64,000 bases of DNA from Vanilla planifolia (lineage: Eukaryota; Streptophyta; Magnoliopsida; Asparagales; Orchidaceae): NCBI GenBank assembly GCA_023846275.1, contig JAIUJO010000235.1:570907-634906 (forward strand), written 5' to 3'. The notes beneath the pieces were generated by a model. It was not told the origin of the DNA, made no database searches, and was given only the letters and a program-made list of their open reading frames with translations. Below, in pieces: positions 52,268-63,930 of this stretch. A program made the translations under genes and the position numbers. The first letter of the stretch is position 1, and each line of letters starts with the position of its first letter.

Positions 52268-52925
52268 GTCTGATTTATAATGTAGGTAAAATATTTTTAG
52301 TGATTTCCCCTTAGAAAAGATGATTGCTCCATTAAGATGATGGTGGTAGGAAACACCATACCTGCAAACAACTTAGAATAGTTTTTAGAAATTACACATC
52401 CAAATTTTCATAAAGTCATCGAAAGATGTATTTCAATTATTGTTTAGAAGAAAAATTAAATTAGTACTACTACATTATTTAGGAGATGGGACTCCAATAA
52501 CAAAATCATTGATAGCAATTAGAATACTTTTTAGAAATTATACATCCAAATTTTCATAAAGTCTTTTAAAGATGTATTGCAATTAGTGTTTAGGAGAAAA
52601 ATTAATTTTGTACGACTATGTCCTTTAGGTGATGGGATACCAATAAGAAAGTCAGATTTCATATGTAGGTAAAATATTCATATTGATTTCCCCTTCCTTA
52701 GAAAAGATGATTGCTCCATTGAGATGATGGTTGGGGGAACACCATAGGCTAACTACAAATAACTTATAATATTTTTTAGAAATTATGCATCCAAATTTTC
52801 ATAAAGTCTTTGAAAGATGTATCGTAATTAGTGTTCAGAAGAAAAATTAAATTAGTACTTCAACATTCTTTAGGTGATGGGATACCAATAAGAAAATAAT
52901 TGATAGCATCATAAATTTCATCTTT
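52268..52925. repeat. Tandem duplication inside the LINE RT
   Basis: Two full units, starting near 52268 and 52653 (offset about 383), both run from 'tgtaggtaaaatatt' through 'gatttcccctt.', 'agatgattgctccatt', 'aaattttcataaagtc' to 'ccaataa.aaaat.attgatagc'. Between them (52516-52652) lies a partial unit with only the second half. In LINE order all three code for the same part of the RT around KDF.KI. Confidence 0.85.
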
Positions 52926-53649
52926 AAATATGGACCAACAATACATGTCAAATAAAACAATAAACCTTTCCAATATGTAACAACATGAAGCATCCATCAA
53001 AAAAATAATTCATTGTAATTTCTCCTTATTAACTAGTTGAATTAGTACCATATTAATTTTTAGTGACTCTAACCATCATAAAGCAAAGCGCCTCCCATTT
53101 TTCTTAGAAAGGAATAGTAGGACATCAAGCAGTCAAAATCGTATTTGCTAATTAAATCATTCTTTAAGGCGTAACTCCCAATTGGATCTTTAATTCTTTA
53201 TATATTACCCTTTATTTGCTTATTATTGAACATTGTGTGGAAAGCATTTGTATTTTTCTCACCATATTTAAGTTACCCAATGCTTATCTTTCTACTCTTA
53301 TACATCAAATGCAGTGGCATCTAGTAGATCACGTAGAGGTTAAACTTGGAGAAGTACTAGTTTTATTTTGGCTTGGAGCCCTATAAGGATTGGCCACTAT
53401 ACATGTTATTAGTCATCATTATCATTGTCATTATGGGGATCAATTATAGTAGACCTTTATTTGTTCAACATTTCTATTTATTTCATTAGTTCAACAATTT
53501 ATTTGCATCTTTAGTTTAGTTTACGTTGTTTAAAGTACAATTGTTAATTTTTTGAAGATTACCATCTTAATATTCAGTATAGGCCTTCCCTTCAACCATC
53601 TCACAAATCTATCACTTCAAAATTTTCTTAAAAAGTTTTTTAAACAAGG

Positions 53650-53940
53650 CTTAAAATTTTGTTTTGGGGTTTTTTTACTATCATCCACCTTTAACAGCCA
53701 TCATTACCACCACCATTAGCATTGATTTATCAACTCGTGCTGACATTCTTCAATCTGAGTTGACCATAAAGTGGAGTCGAAGTGTTAGTGCCTCCACACC
53801 TATGCTACTCATTGAAATTGGAACACAAAGTGATGCATCGTTCCACCTGCGTTGCATCTTGTGTTGCCTTATTGCCTCACCTTTGGCTATTACTGCTGCT
53901 AGAAATGCATGCATTAGTTTGGGAAAAAAATTATGATAAT
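53650..53940. other. GC-richer patch inside the LINE
   Basis: About 290 bases with normal plant-coding-like composition, holding the 90-codon plus frame 53664-53936. Neither strand gives LINE homology here, although it lies between the endonuclease and RT domains. It may be an insertion or a captured fragment. I do not recognise the product. Confidence 0.35.
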
Positions 53941-54734
53941 TAATTTGATAGTTTTAAATAACTTTTTTTAATCTTTTTTGAAGACTTTTAGGTATTTATT
54001 TAGTAATTTATGGTGGCTTTAAAAATTCTAAAATGTCTTCTAAAATTCCAAAAAAGTATTCCTTATTATTCCTAAAAGTTTTGTCCATACATCTCTATTT
54101 TAATAACCATGGTTAATTCATCTTAAGTTTTGTTAGTTCTAACCTTTAGTACTCATCTATAACTCTTTGAAGTTGTCTACCATCTCCATAACATGTTATT
54201 CTTCTCCTTCAGACTTCAAAAATATATTACAAAATTAAGTTTTACTACGTTCTTCAAGGTGAGCTTTAACTTTCTTTAGCTAGTAAGCTAGGGCCCTCAT
54301 TTCTAACCTAGGAATTAAAAGACTCCCTTGAGTAACAACTAGAGAGAATTCTATGCTTTCAATCAAAGTGTCTTGGAATCTAAGTTGTCTAGGATTAGAT
54401 TTTGACTTTTGATAAGGAAATGATTAATAATAGAGATTAGTATAAAAGGAACATGTTCATATGTTGAGCCACTATGTTAGGAAAGCTTTGAGCAAATCAT
54501 GATTCAATAGGGTTCTATCCACAAGAGTAACCTTTATATTTCTAAACCTTAGAAAAGACATTTTAGTGTCCCTTCCATTTAGGGAAGACAATTGGCCTCC
54601 AGCATCAATCATAAATGCCTCCAAAGATATCTTCTATTAATAAAAGAGTTGTTGGCATACACAAAAGGGTAACACACTATTTATGTACCACCATGTGAAG
54701 AAAGTATTCTTAATTTTCAATTTTCAATGTTGTA

Positions 54735-55085
54735 AATATTGTAACTAAAACATGTATACTTTTTTAGAAATGTGGTATCATAATAGTGAAAGCTTGTTTG
54801 CCTTTAAGCAAAAATTTTTTATTGTGTTTATTTTTGCTAAGGTTTAACAAGTGGTGGATGTATGCTCATTTTATAAGCCGAACAACCTAAAAATTGGTTG
54901 CTTATATTTTTAATTATTACTAATTTTTCAATTACATCATTTATATAAAATTTAAAATATTTTAAAGTAACATAAAAGTTTATTTAAAATCACTTTTATA
55001 TACTTTTTATACCTCATTAAAAATTATTTTAAATATTGTCTTGAAATATTTTATAATAATGGAAAGTTTTATTCTTAACAATTCA
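54735..55085. other. AT-rich spacer between LINE and array
   Basis: Very AT-rich from 54880 to 55075. The change to GC-richer array sequence at about 55085 is abrupt. Confidence 0.4.
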
Positions 55086-58000
55086 AATCTCTTGTTGAAC
55101 CACACTTCAGGTGCAACCACACCTTGACGTCGATGCAATGCAATGCCTTCATGAGTAACAGGGTGTAAAGGTAACTACAACATCAAAGTAATGTGCCCTT
55201 GTGTAGTATTTGCTACAACTATATGTACAGTACTATAATGTGCAATCCCGTAGTAGCAAGTTTATGTGCACCATACGGTATCTTGTGATGTAGAAGAAGT
55301 TCGTGAGCACATCCATGGCGCATGGCTACAAGCAGCTGCAATGTGTAGCTCTTTGCCTGGATGTATAGCACAATAAGATATTGATGCTTGGATAGAGTGA
55401 TTCCCAATTTATAGATTTGCATGCTTCCCTGATAAAATTGTCATCATGACTAATGCAAAAGTGGCAATGTATAATGCAGTACAGCTTGTGGTGTAGTGAA
55501 AGTTGGATGGTGCAATATGCACTAACATTTTTACATGTTAGGTTACACCCCTAGCAATGTGCGACTACAGATGCATGCACTATTGCACCATGCATGTGCG
55601 ATAAGGAACTATGCATGCATGTGAAGGCTAGTTTGTGCGCGTTGAGTGGCTTCCTATGTGTGCTACTAGTCATGCTAAAAAAATGTAACTTTTTTGGAGA
55701 TTTTTGGCACTACGAGCTACTAACAAATGGATAAGGTGATGCCCTACTGAGAGACTTGCCTTATTTGATAGAATAATCCAAATGTGCTATCTTTAAGGAG
55801 CAATGTGGTGCTGAATGCTTACCATGGTAATGCAAAAGTCAAATGGTGTTTGTGCTATGTTATTAAGCACACTGTAGTGCGCTATGTTATTAAGCACATT
55901 GTAGTGTGCTATGTTATTAAGCATACTGTAGTGGTGTGTGTGCATGCAACAGCTACCCGTTGCATTCCTTATGCCATCCCCTTCGTGCCACTAGTAGGGC
56001 CTGCAAAGTGTATCATTTTTGGGATATTTAGCATTGTAGGATGCTAGCGCTTATATAAGGTGATGCAATAGTAGGAGACTTGCCTTCTTTATGGAATGGT
56101 CACAGTATACAATTCTTATGATGAAACATATTTTGTGGGGTGGGCCATGATGAAGCAAAACTTGGATCTTTAATATGAGATAGCGAGTGCATGCTAGAGT
56201 GTTATCCTAGTTGCACGCTATTATAACTATACGTGTAGTAGAGAACTATGCATGAGCACTACTATGAGTGTAGTTGGTAGGTAGTCTGTGCACTTGTAAT
56301 AGCACCATTTGCATGTCCCAAGTTGATGCCACAAAGCATATACATTTTCCCAATTTTTAGCACAGTTGGCCTCTGGTGCATGGATAAGGTAATTCTTTTT
56401 TAGGGGATGAATTCCTTCTTAGTTGATGAAATTTTTCAATATGCAATCTGTAAGAAGTAATGTGCAATATGTAGCCCAAGGTGAAGAGGAAGTTTGATGA
56501 CACAGTATCTGCTAAGATTTATGTATGCATAAGATTGAGACTAACTATGTGGAGCTATAACTTCATGCATAATAAAGCACATGGACCACTACAACACTGT
56601 GCACGTACATAGCACTAAACCATTCACATGCATAGTAACATGCCTACAAGCCCCATGCAACATCCAATGTGCACATGTATTGGGGCCCACAAAGTGTATC
56701 ATTTTTGGGATTTCTAGCACTATAGGCTACTAGTGCATGGACAAGGTGATGCACTTTTAGGAGACTTGCATCCTACTTGACGAGTTTATGGCAATATGTA
56801 ATCTTCAAAGGGTAATGTGTGATGTGATATAGCTGACAACAAAATGGAAGTTGGGTTGTGTGATATCCATTAATATTCGTGCATGTTGGGCTGTGCCACT
56901 AGTCACACACAACAAAGAACTACTTGTGTAGTAGCACTTTATAGATTACTAATAGTCAGTCTACGCATGCCAAGCAGCTTCCTGTGTCATAGCTAGTGGG
57001 GCATGCAATGTGTAACTTTTAGTTTCATATTTTGTACCATAGTAGTCCCTTAGTGCTCGGATCAGGTGATGCTCTATTTCGAGACTTGCCTTCTTCATTG
57101 AAGAAATTGTCACAAAATGCAATTTGTAATGTGTATTATGTGACATAGTGTCTCTCATTGCAAAGCAAAATTTAGATGATGCAATATGTGCTAGGGTTTG
57201 TGCAAGCATGGTTATGGCCTAAGCATCATGCTACCACTGCTGCAAAAAAATAGAGCATTGGCTTATTGCAGCACCAAGAATTCATGTTTACATTCGTGGT
57301 GGCCCATGCAGTCCCTCGTTGTTTCATCCAACGAGCATGGTTGTTAGGGCCCATAATCTGTAACTTCTTTTGAGTTTTGTAGTAACGTATAATGTAGTGT
57401 GGCCCACAATAAAGTTTAAGTTGCATGGTGTAAAATACACTAGTGTTTTTGACTCTTGGGCTTCATGCCTAGCCATGTTTAGGAGATTGTCTTTCTGTGG
57501 CCAACAGCATCTTTTGTGTGACTGTTTTGTCCCACACAATGAAATATTTTTTTTGTTCTCCTCGCTTGCCTTATTACATCCTATGCATGTGCATTTTTTG
57601 CCCAAGAAATGTAACTCTTTTTTAAAATTTTAGCTCAATAAGTTATTTGTTCTTGAACAAGGGGATGCCATATTAGGAAACTTGACGTCTTCATTAACAG
57701 AATTATCTCGTTATGTAATCCGCAATGGGCAATGTGTGGTCGGATGAACCTTGCAGTGAAGCAGGAGTTCAATGTTGTAATATGAACTACAATTTGTACA
57801 TGTTTGGTGGCCACCTTACCCACACGATGCTAAATCTATATGCACTTTAGAGCACTTGGCACATTGCAGACTGTTCGTGCATAGTAGTACAGTTTGTTTG
57901 CTCATAAAAGCCTATCTGCTCATGTCATATGGCAACCTAATTACACGGTTTGGTGGGGCCCATAGAGTGTAAGATTGTTTTTGTATTTTCACACTAAGGG

Positions 58001-58800
58001 TTGCTAGCATGTTGAAAAGGTGATGTCTTATAAGAAGAATTGCCATTGTGCATGTTTGAAGTACCACACTTTGCCCTCTGCATGGGGCATTATAACGTGA
58101 TATTTTGATCATGTTGTAGTGAATGTTTGAAGGTGCCAAGTGAGTTTGATAATGAACTTTCCATCCATGCTCCTACTCTTCGTGGTGCAATCCGTGGTGG
58201 GGTTCCCTTAACCGGCATGGTGACTTTCTTAACTTACAACATTTTAGGCTTGATAATCTGTAACTCTTATTGACCATTGCCATTACTTAGGACTACTAAT
58301 GTATGGATGAGGTGCCACCCTAATTGGAACTTAACTTGGTTCAATGCAAAATTATTACATCTTTCTTACCTTTATAGGAATTTTTCATATGGTGCTTGCT
58401 ACTGTCATAGCAAAATTTCATCAGTGTAAATTGCACTCAATCATGCATTTATTGAGCATGTTATTCCCTCTCCATGTTGTAGTGTATGATCTTCATCATT
58501 AGCTACATGTTGTATCTTTCTGTGTATGCAACATAGGGGCCTAACAAGTGTGACCAGTTAGTTATGGAATTTGAAAATTTTTAAGTGATTACATAGTTGT
58601 CTCACTTCTTATCTTAGACGTTAGACAAAACATCTTGTAATTACATGAGTCATGCTAAACCTCTTCGATTTGGAAGGTGCAATAATGTTCATCCATTTTA
58701 CTAGCCATTTGATTAGTGCGTGCAATTATGTATCATTTTATGCGTATGCCCTTTCTTTAGGGCTTCCCTCTTGTCATGCAATGTGGGTGCTAATCAATGT
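55085..58800. repeat. GC-richer tandem array of diverged ~320-bp units
   Basis: About eleven units in one orientation. Each has, in order: a 'gggcccacaaagtgta' anchor, 'agcac.atagg.tact', 'tggataaggtgatgc', 'gagacttgcctt', 'aatgtg..atgt' and 'gcaatatg.acta'. Anchors lie near 55343, 55683, 56009, 56337, 56694, 57010, 57359, 57609, 57967, 58259 and 58548, giving spacings of 340, 326, 328, 357, 316, 349, 250, 358, 292 and 289. The 250-bp unit has lost its 'ggataaggtgatgc' part. A worn unit may follow at 58782. Several 60-93-codon frames on both strands are by-products; none runs through more than one unit. Function unknown; satellite-like or part of a larger element. Confidence 0.85.
55853..55933. 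repeat. 27-bp minisatellite, three near-identical units
   Basis: Units 55853-55879, 55880-55906 and 55907-55933 differ at only one or two positions each. They expand a short stretch within one unit of the larger array. Being 27 bp they keep frame and read CYVIKHTVV-like three times on the plus strand, but there is no reason to think this is translated. Confidence 0.95.
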
Positions 58801-60790
58801 CATCAAGGTCTTCATCATTAATTGGACCCTTTTGTGATTCTTTTTGTGTCTGATTAAATCCCATTATACTAATGGCTTTGGATTTCCTTGAGATGGGTTT
58901 TACACAATAGATGTTTTTGGTGGTGCTGCTTTGTATGGCTTTGTTACCACTTGGTGTGATTAGTCATTATGTGTAAGGATTCATCATGCAATCAAACCTT
59001 CCAAAGGAGGAAGTTAATGTCTTTTCTACTTTTCTCTGGACGGGTATGTTCCATTCAACAATTTCATTAATATCATACTTCTACTATATTGGAATTATTG
59101 GCATTCTATGATGCTATCAAACATGTGATCATCCTTACTCTCATGTTTACATGATCTAGGAAATCATTCATTCAATCTTCATTCTCAATAATTGAGGATT
59201 TTTGTTGAAGAATTCTATTGTTGAGAGGAAACATTTCAAAACTTGAAGGATGGTGTCCCAACTTGGTAGCATTTGCATTTCTTTTATGGAGCACCACCAA
59301 ACAAGTCGAATGTCTCAATTATGACATGAGGAATTTCTTGGTGCTTTATCTTTGTATTGCTACTTAGTTGATCCTACTAGTAATCACAAGGCTACCAAAA
59401 ATGTTATGCCATGTATGTGCAAGTTTGAGGTAGTTCACACTATGAAACTTTGAATGGATCATTATGTTACTTAGTATTTTTTATGGTAAATGCTACTCAG
59501 ATAACCATAATAATTATAGAGATAATACATAAGACAGACCCAGACTTTTAAAAGAGATTGATTTATAAGGTAAAAGGTCAATGGGGTCTTTCACGTGGCA
59601 TCTTAACGATTCATAATATCATGGTGAATTACACTACGTTCGTGCCGATCATGCATCATTTGAATTTTTTCTTATCAAATTTTTAAGATGATATTGGGGC
59701 CTACCATGGTGGTGATAGATGATGAATTCTTGTTCAATTTTTGAGAGGAAGCCTAGATATGGCGACCACATCTGTGGAAAATAAAATGTATGTAAATTAC
59801 CAAATCATAACATGTAGAGGTTGTGACAATAAATAAAAGTACCAAGCTCCATTAGTCTAGTAATTGGAATGTGTACAATCTGAATCTCTTAATGAGGATC
59901 TTTTAGAGGATATTTCTAGTGCCAACAACAACTATTATTCCAACTCCAATAGCATATATTTAAGTTTTTGTAATTAAAAAGCACATAATTGGACACTATT
60001 TTGGGTCAATCCATCCATCATTTTCTATGTGCTACCCATAATTATCTGTATATAGATGACATAATTTGCCCGTAGCATGCTAATTTGTGCCCTTAACATC
60101 TTTACTTAAAAGAAACTGGACTACTTTAGACAAGTCCATGCCCTAGATACATTAGAATGGGATAACATCATAGAATTTTGATCTTATTATGTTGGCCTTT
60201 GAATCAAAGTGATGATTAAAAGGGATAGTCATGGGCATTCGTATTTCATAGTGAGAAGTGAAATTTTTTTGTTTTATGAAAGGTAAACTACTGCAAATTT
60301 ATTTGTTAAGGATGTTCTTATTAATCAAGGGCAAAAGTTGAGCGCTTGAAGATGATCAGATAATGTCTTAGTCTTAACCAACGATAAATGATGTAGAACA
60401 TGGATTGGAAGATATATCTCTTTGGATTCCATTAACACTTTATGAGAAATCAATGTCATTGGTTTTCTTGATAAAGAAATGGCTAAAGCCTACAACATGC
60501 TCTCCTTAAAGAGGTTAACACATAAGATGAGTAAATAATGAAATTGAAGTAGTTTGGAATGGGGCATTGCCTAATCCGAAACAAAATCATGCAAAAGTGT
60601 GTATGAGTGATCGAATCCATAGCATTGTTGTCTTGGCATTTTATGCGGAATAGTTTAAAGGACTGCATACCCTAAACATACGCAATAACACTATGATAGA
60701 TAGTTATATTTCTTGCAAACAAAAGCTACTGGTTCACTATAACTATAGCTAGAGTATACTTTAATTAGATCGCTAGTATGTGAACCTTAA
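58800..60790. other. Unassigned DNA right of the array
   Basis: Composition is closer to average plant DNA than in the AT-rich left half. No coding motif was recognised on either strand. An isolated 'cacgtggc' (near 59592) would be a G-box/ABRE core if a promoter were here, but no gene follows. Confidence 0.4.
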
Positions 60791-60799
60791 GAAGTAGTA

Positions 60800-62650
60800 T
60801 TCCAAAGACTTATATTGTTTCTATAATAGCAACAGTCTCTATTATAGAAACTGAGACTAAAATCAAAGTTTTAACTACAATAGTAATAGGCATACCCTTA
60901 TCATCTCGAATATCAATACTTATTAATGGATTGACATCTTCTTGCATAGTTATGTCGCCACTGAGTTTAACCCAACCTGTTGGAGGAGTACAACATGATC
61001 TAAGAAATAACTCATCAAGGTGGTCAGAGCTTCCATTGGGATTCAACTGTTGAAAAAGAAGTAGTAGAAAATAAAATATTTCCTTGGAGTGCATCTTAGT
61101 TAAGAACCTTATCTGCATCTACTTGTAGATTCTTGTTAAAGCAAAGTTGATGTATCATGGAAGTAGCGGAAGTAGCTAAATAGGTAGTAAACATATCTAT
61201 CTTCAGAAACATTTAGTTAAGAAGCTCAGTTAATGAAGTAAAGTCCTTGTCGAGCATGAAACTATCATTTGAGAAACTACGAGATGAATTCTTTTGCACT
61301 ATGGTACCTCCACAAACAATGTTGCACAACTTTAGTCGAACTACAGCTCTTTGGACAAACCTACGATGTCTTAATCACTTTTGTATGAAGGTAAGAATGA
61401 GGAAAAAAATTTGGCACTGATCTCCAAAAGAGTATGTTAACTCGTAGCTAAATCTACACTTTCCAAACCCATGTGACCTCCATTCTTGTAGAGGTCTGGC
61501 ATATGCACATGTTGCTGTAAATGTTCCTTTATTTTAGAATCATATCCTCTCTTAATTTGAAGCACAATGCATCCTTTGCATTTGATTTGTCCAAAGAGGA
61601 ATGCAGAATCCAAAATATTAAATTTGTTATGAATAAGTTTTGTATCTTATTGTGATCCCCACACCATTCTCCTTAAGTAGCTCCACAAAAAGTGTTAGGT
61701 GGTCCATTTCCATGTTTAGATAGGTGGGCATGGGGCAATATGAAGAATGCTAAGCCAATTCTCCAAAACGAATGAGAATGAATAACCCAATTGAATATAT
61801 CAAATTGTATTATTTAATGTCTAAAGGGTTATAATACTAAGTAACTGTCATGTATGTGATGCACGACGTGGCATATAGAAAGTATTTTTTGTTTTAATGC
61901 ACTTAGATCTAAAGGAATTAACCCATAAACACTCTTACCAAGCCATAACATGGTTTCAATGTTTTGAAATCAATGTTAACGGCAAAGTCAACAATCTACG
62001 AACTCTAAGCCCCCTACACTCCGTAAGAAGAATTCTTGTTTTCAAGTAGGCATAATGTAATATGTTGTTAACATTTGAACTACTTCATAGGTAATGGAAA
62101 ATCAATTTCTCCAACTTTCCCATTGTGCTTCTTGAAATTAAAATAGGGCTATATAATGTGTAAGAATGGTAGCTAAAATTCAATTGATCATCAGAATATG
62201 GCCTATCATTTATAGTAACCTGATTGCTGATTTTAACAGATAGTTTTCAACTAAATTAATAATAAAGTTGAAGTCTTTCTTCTTTAGTTTATTTGCTACA
62301 ATTCGTATGCTTAAATATTTTAGTTGTACAACTTGGCCCATTTGTATTTTCCTTTCATCATCTAATTACACTTACATTCCATCCCCTTTCTAAACAATAC
62401 TCTATATTTGTTAAGATTCACCTCTTAACCTGGTTTTTCTCATATCCTTTCTTTATTTTAAGCCCATCATAAATGTAAGATACAATTATTTGAATTCCCA
62501 AGGAAGAGTTAATTCAATGAACATTGCAAAATTAGGGTCTTTAGTAACAGATGAGAATCAAAACTTATATTTCCATTTAGGTGATGTATTCCAGCAAGTG
62601 GAAAGGAGCTCCTTTTGATCAATCTAGACATCATTTAGATTCTATTAAAA
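60800..62650 (-). pseudogene. L1-like LINE remnant: RT C-terminal half and RNase H
   Basis: Minus strand. From about 62650: SHLLLKTLI where 'HLLFADDTLI' belongs (the ADD catalytic residues are gone); EVNLNKYRVLF (about 62425-62390, cf. 'SGL.INL.KS'); KYLSIRIVANKLKKKDF (about 62320-62270, cf. 'YLGVPL...KL...D'), then residues matching 'LLIDKI......LSYAGR..LI.SVL'; and LTECRGLRVRRL (about 62030-61990, cf. 'P...GGLG.R.L'). After about 0.9 kb of unclear sequence, the open frame 61118-60810 holds PPTGWVKLSGDI and IDIRDDKGMPIT (cf. 'PP.GW.KLN.DG' and 'GGVIRD..G'), the start of the LINE RNase H domain. Endonuclease was not recognised. Confidence 0.7.
60810..61020 (-). pseudogene. RNase H domain fragment of the LINE
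   Basis: PPTGWVKLSGDITMQED followed by IDIRDDKGMPIT in a single open stretch. In plant LINEs this domain follows RT and would remove RNA from the RNA-DNA hybrid. The first catalytic Asp is still visible in the GD pair; the rest of the domain is not legible. Confidence 0.65.
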
Positions 62651-63930
62651 ATGAAGATTTAGAATATCACACTTTGATTGATTAAACAAAATTTAATAAT
62701 TCAATGCAAAATCTATTCTTTTGGGTCCTTCTATTCTTCAAATGCAATGAAAAAAGTTAAAATCAGGTCTATTTCTAAAAGAAATTGAAGTTTTTTTTGG
62801 TAATCTTATTAAATCAATTAGTCTTAGATGGGGGCATTAGTGAGAGTGAGAGAACATATACCCTATTGGAAAATAAGATCCTATTATTGAGTCAAATTTT
62901 TTGGTAATGTAGCCCAAATTAGGAGGTATATTCTAGCCAAGGTTAAATAATTATGAGAGATCCATAGCACACAAGTACGCAATGTGAAAGATGAAAAGTA
63001 CTTTAATAAGGGAGTCAAAGAGCACTTGAATTGTTAGAAAGGAAGCAGCTAATGGCTGATGATGCACCTCAAAACTATGTCAGAAGTCCCTAAATTGCTT
63101 ATTTCATTGTTCTAGGAGTAGACTGTCTGGTGCCAACATGATGAGAGGAGTTCGAGCGAATGTTGCCTTTGGTGAAATAGCCATTATGTCTGGTCAAAGC
63201 CCCCCCTCCATTTAGTGTGCCACAGAGGCACCACATGCATTGATAATAGCCCGTGGGCTCCATAACTAACGCATCCTAAAATGCAGACCAAGGTGATTGA
63301 CATGCACAGAAGTCAATGGTGTATGAGCTTGCTAAAAAAGAACAAGGATGCTAATTGGTGGGTTCCTCAAATTATGGATGGGTCGTCGATAAAACCAGAT
63401 CTTCTATGAAGGGTTCAAGTGAAGACATGACTATGGAATCCAAATGATCACAAACCTTACTTGAGTGGGGTGAAGTCAGAGGAAACTCTAATGGAGGTCC
63501 CTAACTATACTAACATGCAAATCATTCATATGACTTGGGCATAGAGGCAAAAGACTAATCAAACAATCTAGTAACTTGTTACCTTTGAAGTTTCCCTTGC
63601 GATAGTTGGAGCTAAAATCAAAGTCTTATCAGAAAAAGTAAACAATTAAAGGCAATGGAGGCAAAAAGCCCTTGAGTTACTCTCAAACTTCAAATAGGTA
63701 GGAAGGCTTGAGTACTTTGTTGAGATGAGCAAATGAATCTAATCTTTAAATGGGAATTTTTTGCAAAATTAGTGAGGCAAGATGAACCAAATGTTGGGTT
63801 CTCACTAATAATGACTCAATAAAGGGTGGTTGTTGATTAAGGAAATAGAACTATGGCCATGAAAGTAGAAATCTACTAAAGAGTATGTAAGAACTCACTT
63901 ATGAAACAACTAACCCTAAAAATAGATGGT
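62650..63930. other. Unassigned DNA upstream of the LINE
   Basis: Should contain the LINE's endonuclease and RT N-terminus if the element were complete, but no motif is legible. Composition is fairly balanced at 63050-63500. Confidence 0.4.

Larger units (their letters stand above)
49968..54730 (-). pseudogene. L1-like LINE remnant: endonuclease, RT and C-terminal region
   Basis: Minus strand, 5' to 3'. Endonuclease traces (about 54730-54200): a 'VYAS'-like start, DRTLLNHDLLKAFP-type sequence near 54530 (cf. 'DRAL.N..W...FP') and 'FRFQ.....'. Then KYGEKNTNAFH (53266-53235, cf. 'LGDRNT.FFH'). RT from about 52960: KDEIYDAINYFLIG (cf. 'EV..AV..FF.G'), KDFMKIW (cf. 'KDFRPIS'), VNHGNPLS (52050-52030, cf. 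'IRQGDPLSP'), AKALRRSL, CFVDFLILLLGDD (51915-51875, cf. 'FADDLILF'). The open frame 50153-49968 ends WKLQSIWRYKE, like the 'W.IW..RN' block after the LINE zinc ribbon. Part of RT is multiplied (52268-52925). Inactive. Confidence 0.75.

Noticed and set aside
55219..58139. Ten or so open frames of 61-93 codons on both strands
   Set aside because: They fall inside the tandem array, change strand and frame from unit to unit and do not conserve a product.
55085..58800. CRISPR-like or bacterial repeat array
   Set aside because: The units are about 320 bp, diverged and without spacer-repeat structure; the surroundings are plant retroelements.
59585..59600. G-box/ABRE-like 'cacgtggc' as a gene promoter element
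   Set aside because: Single short match without a TATA box, transcription unit or coding region nearby.
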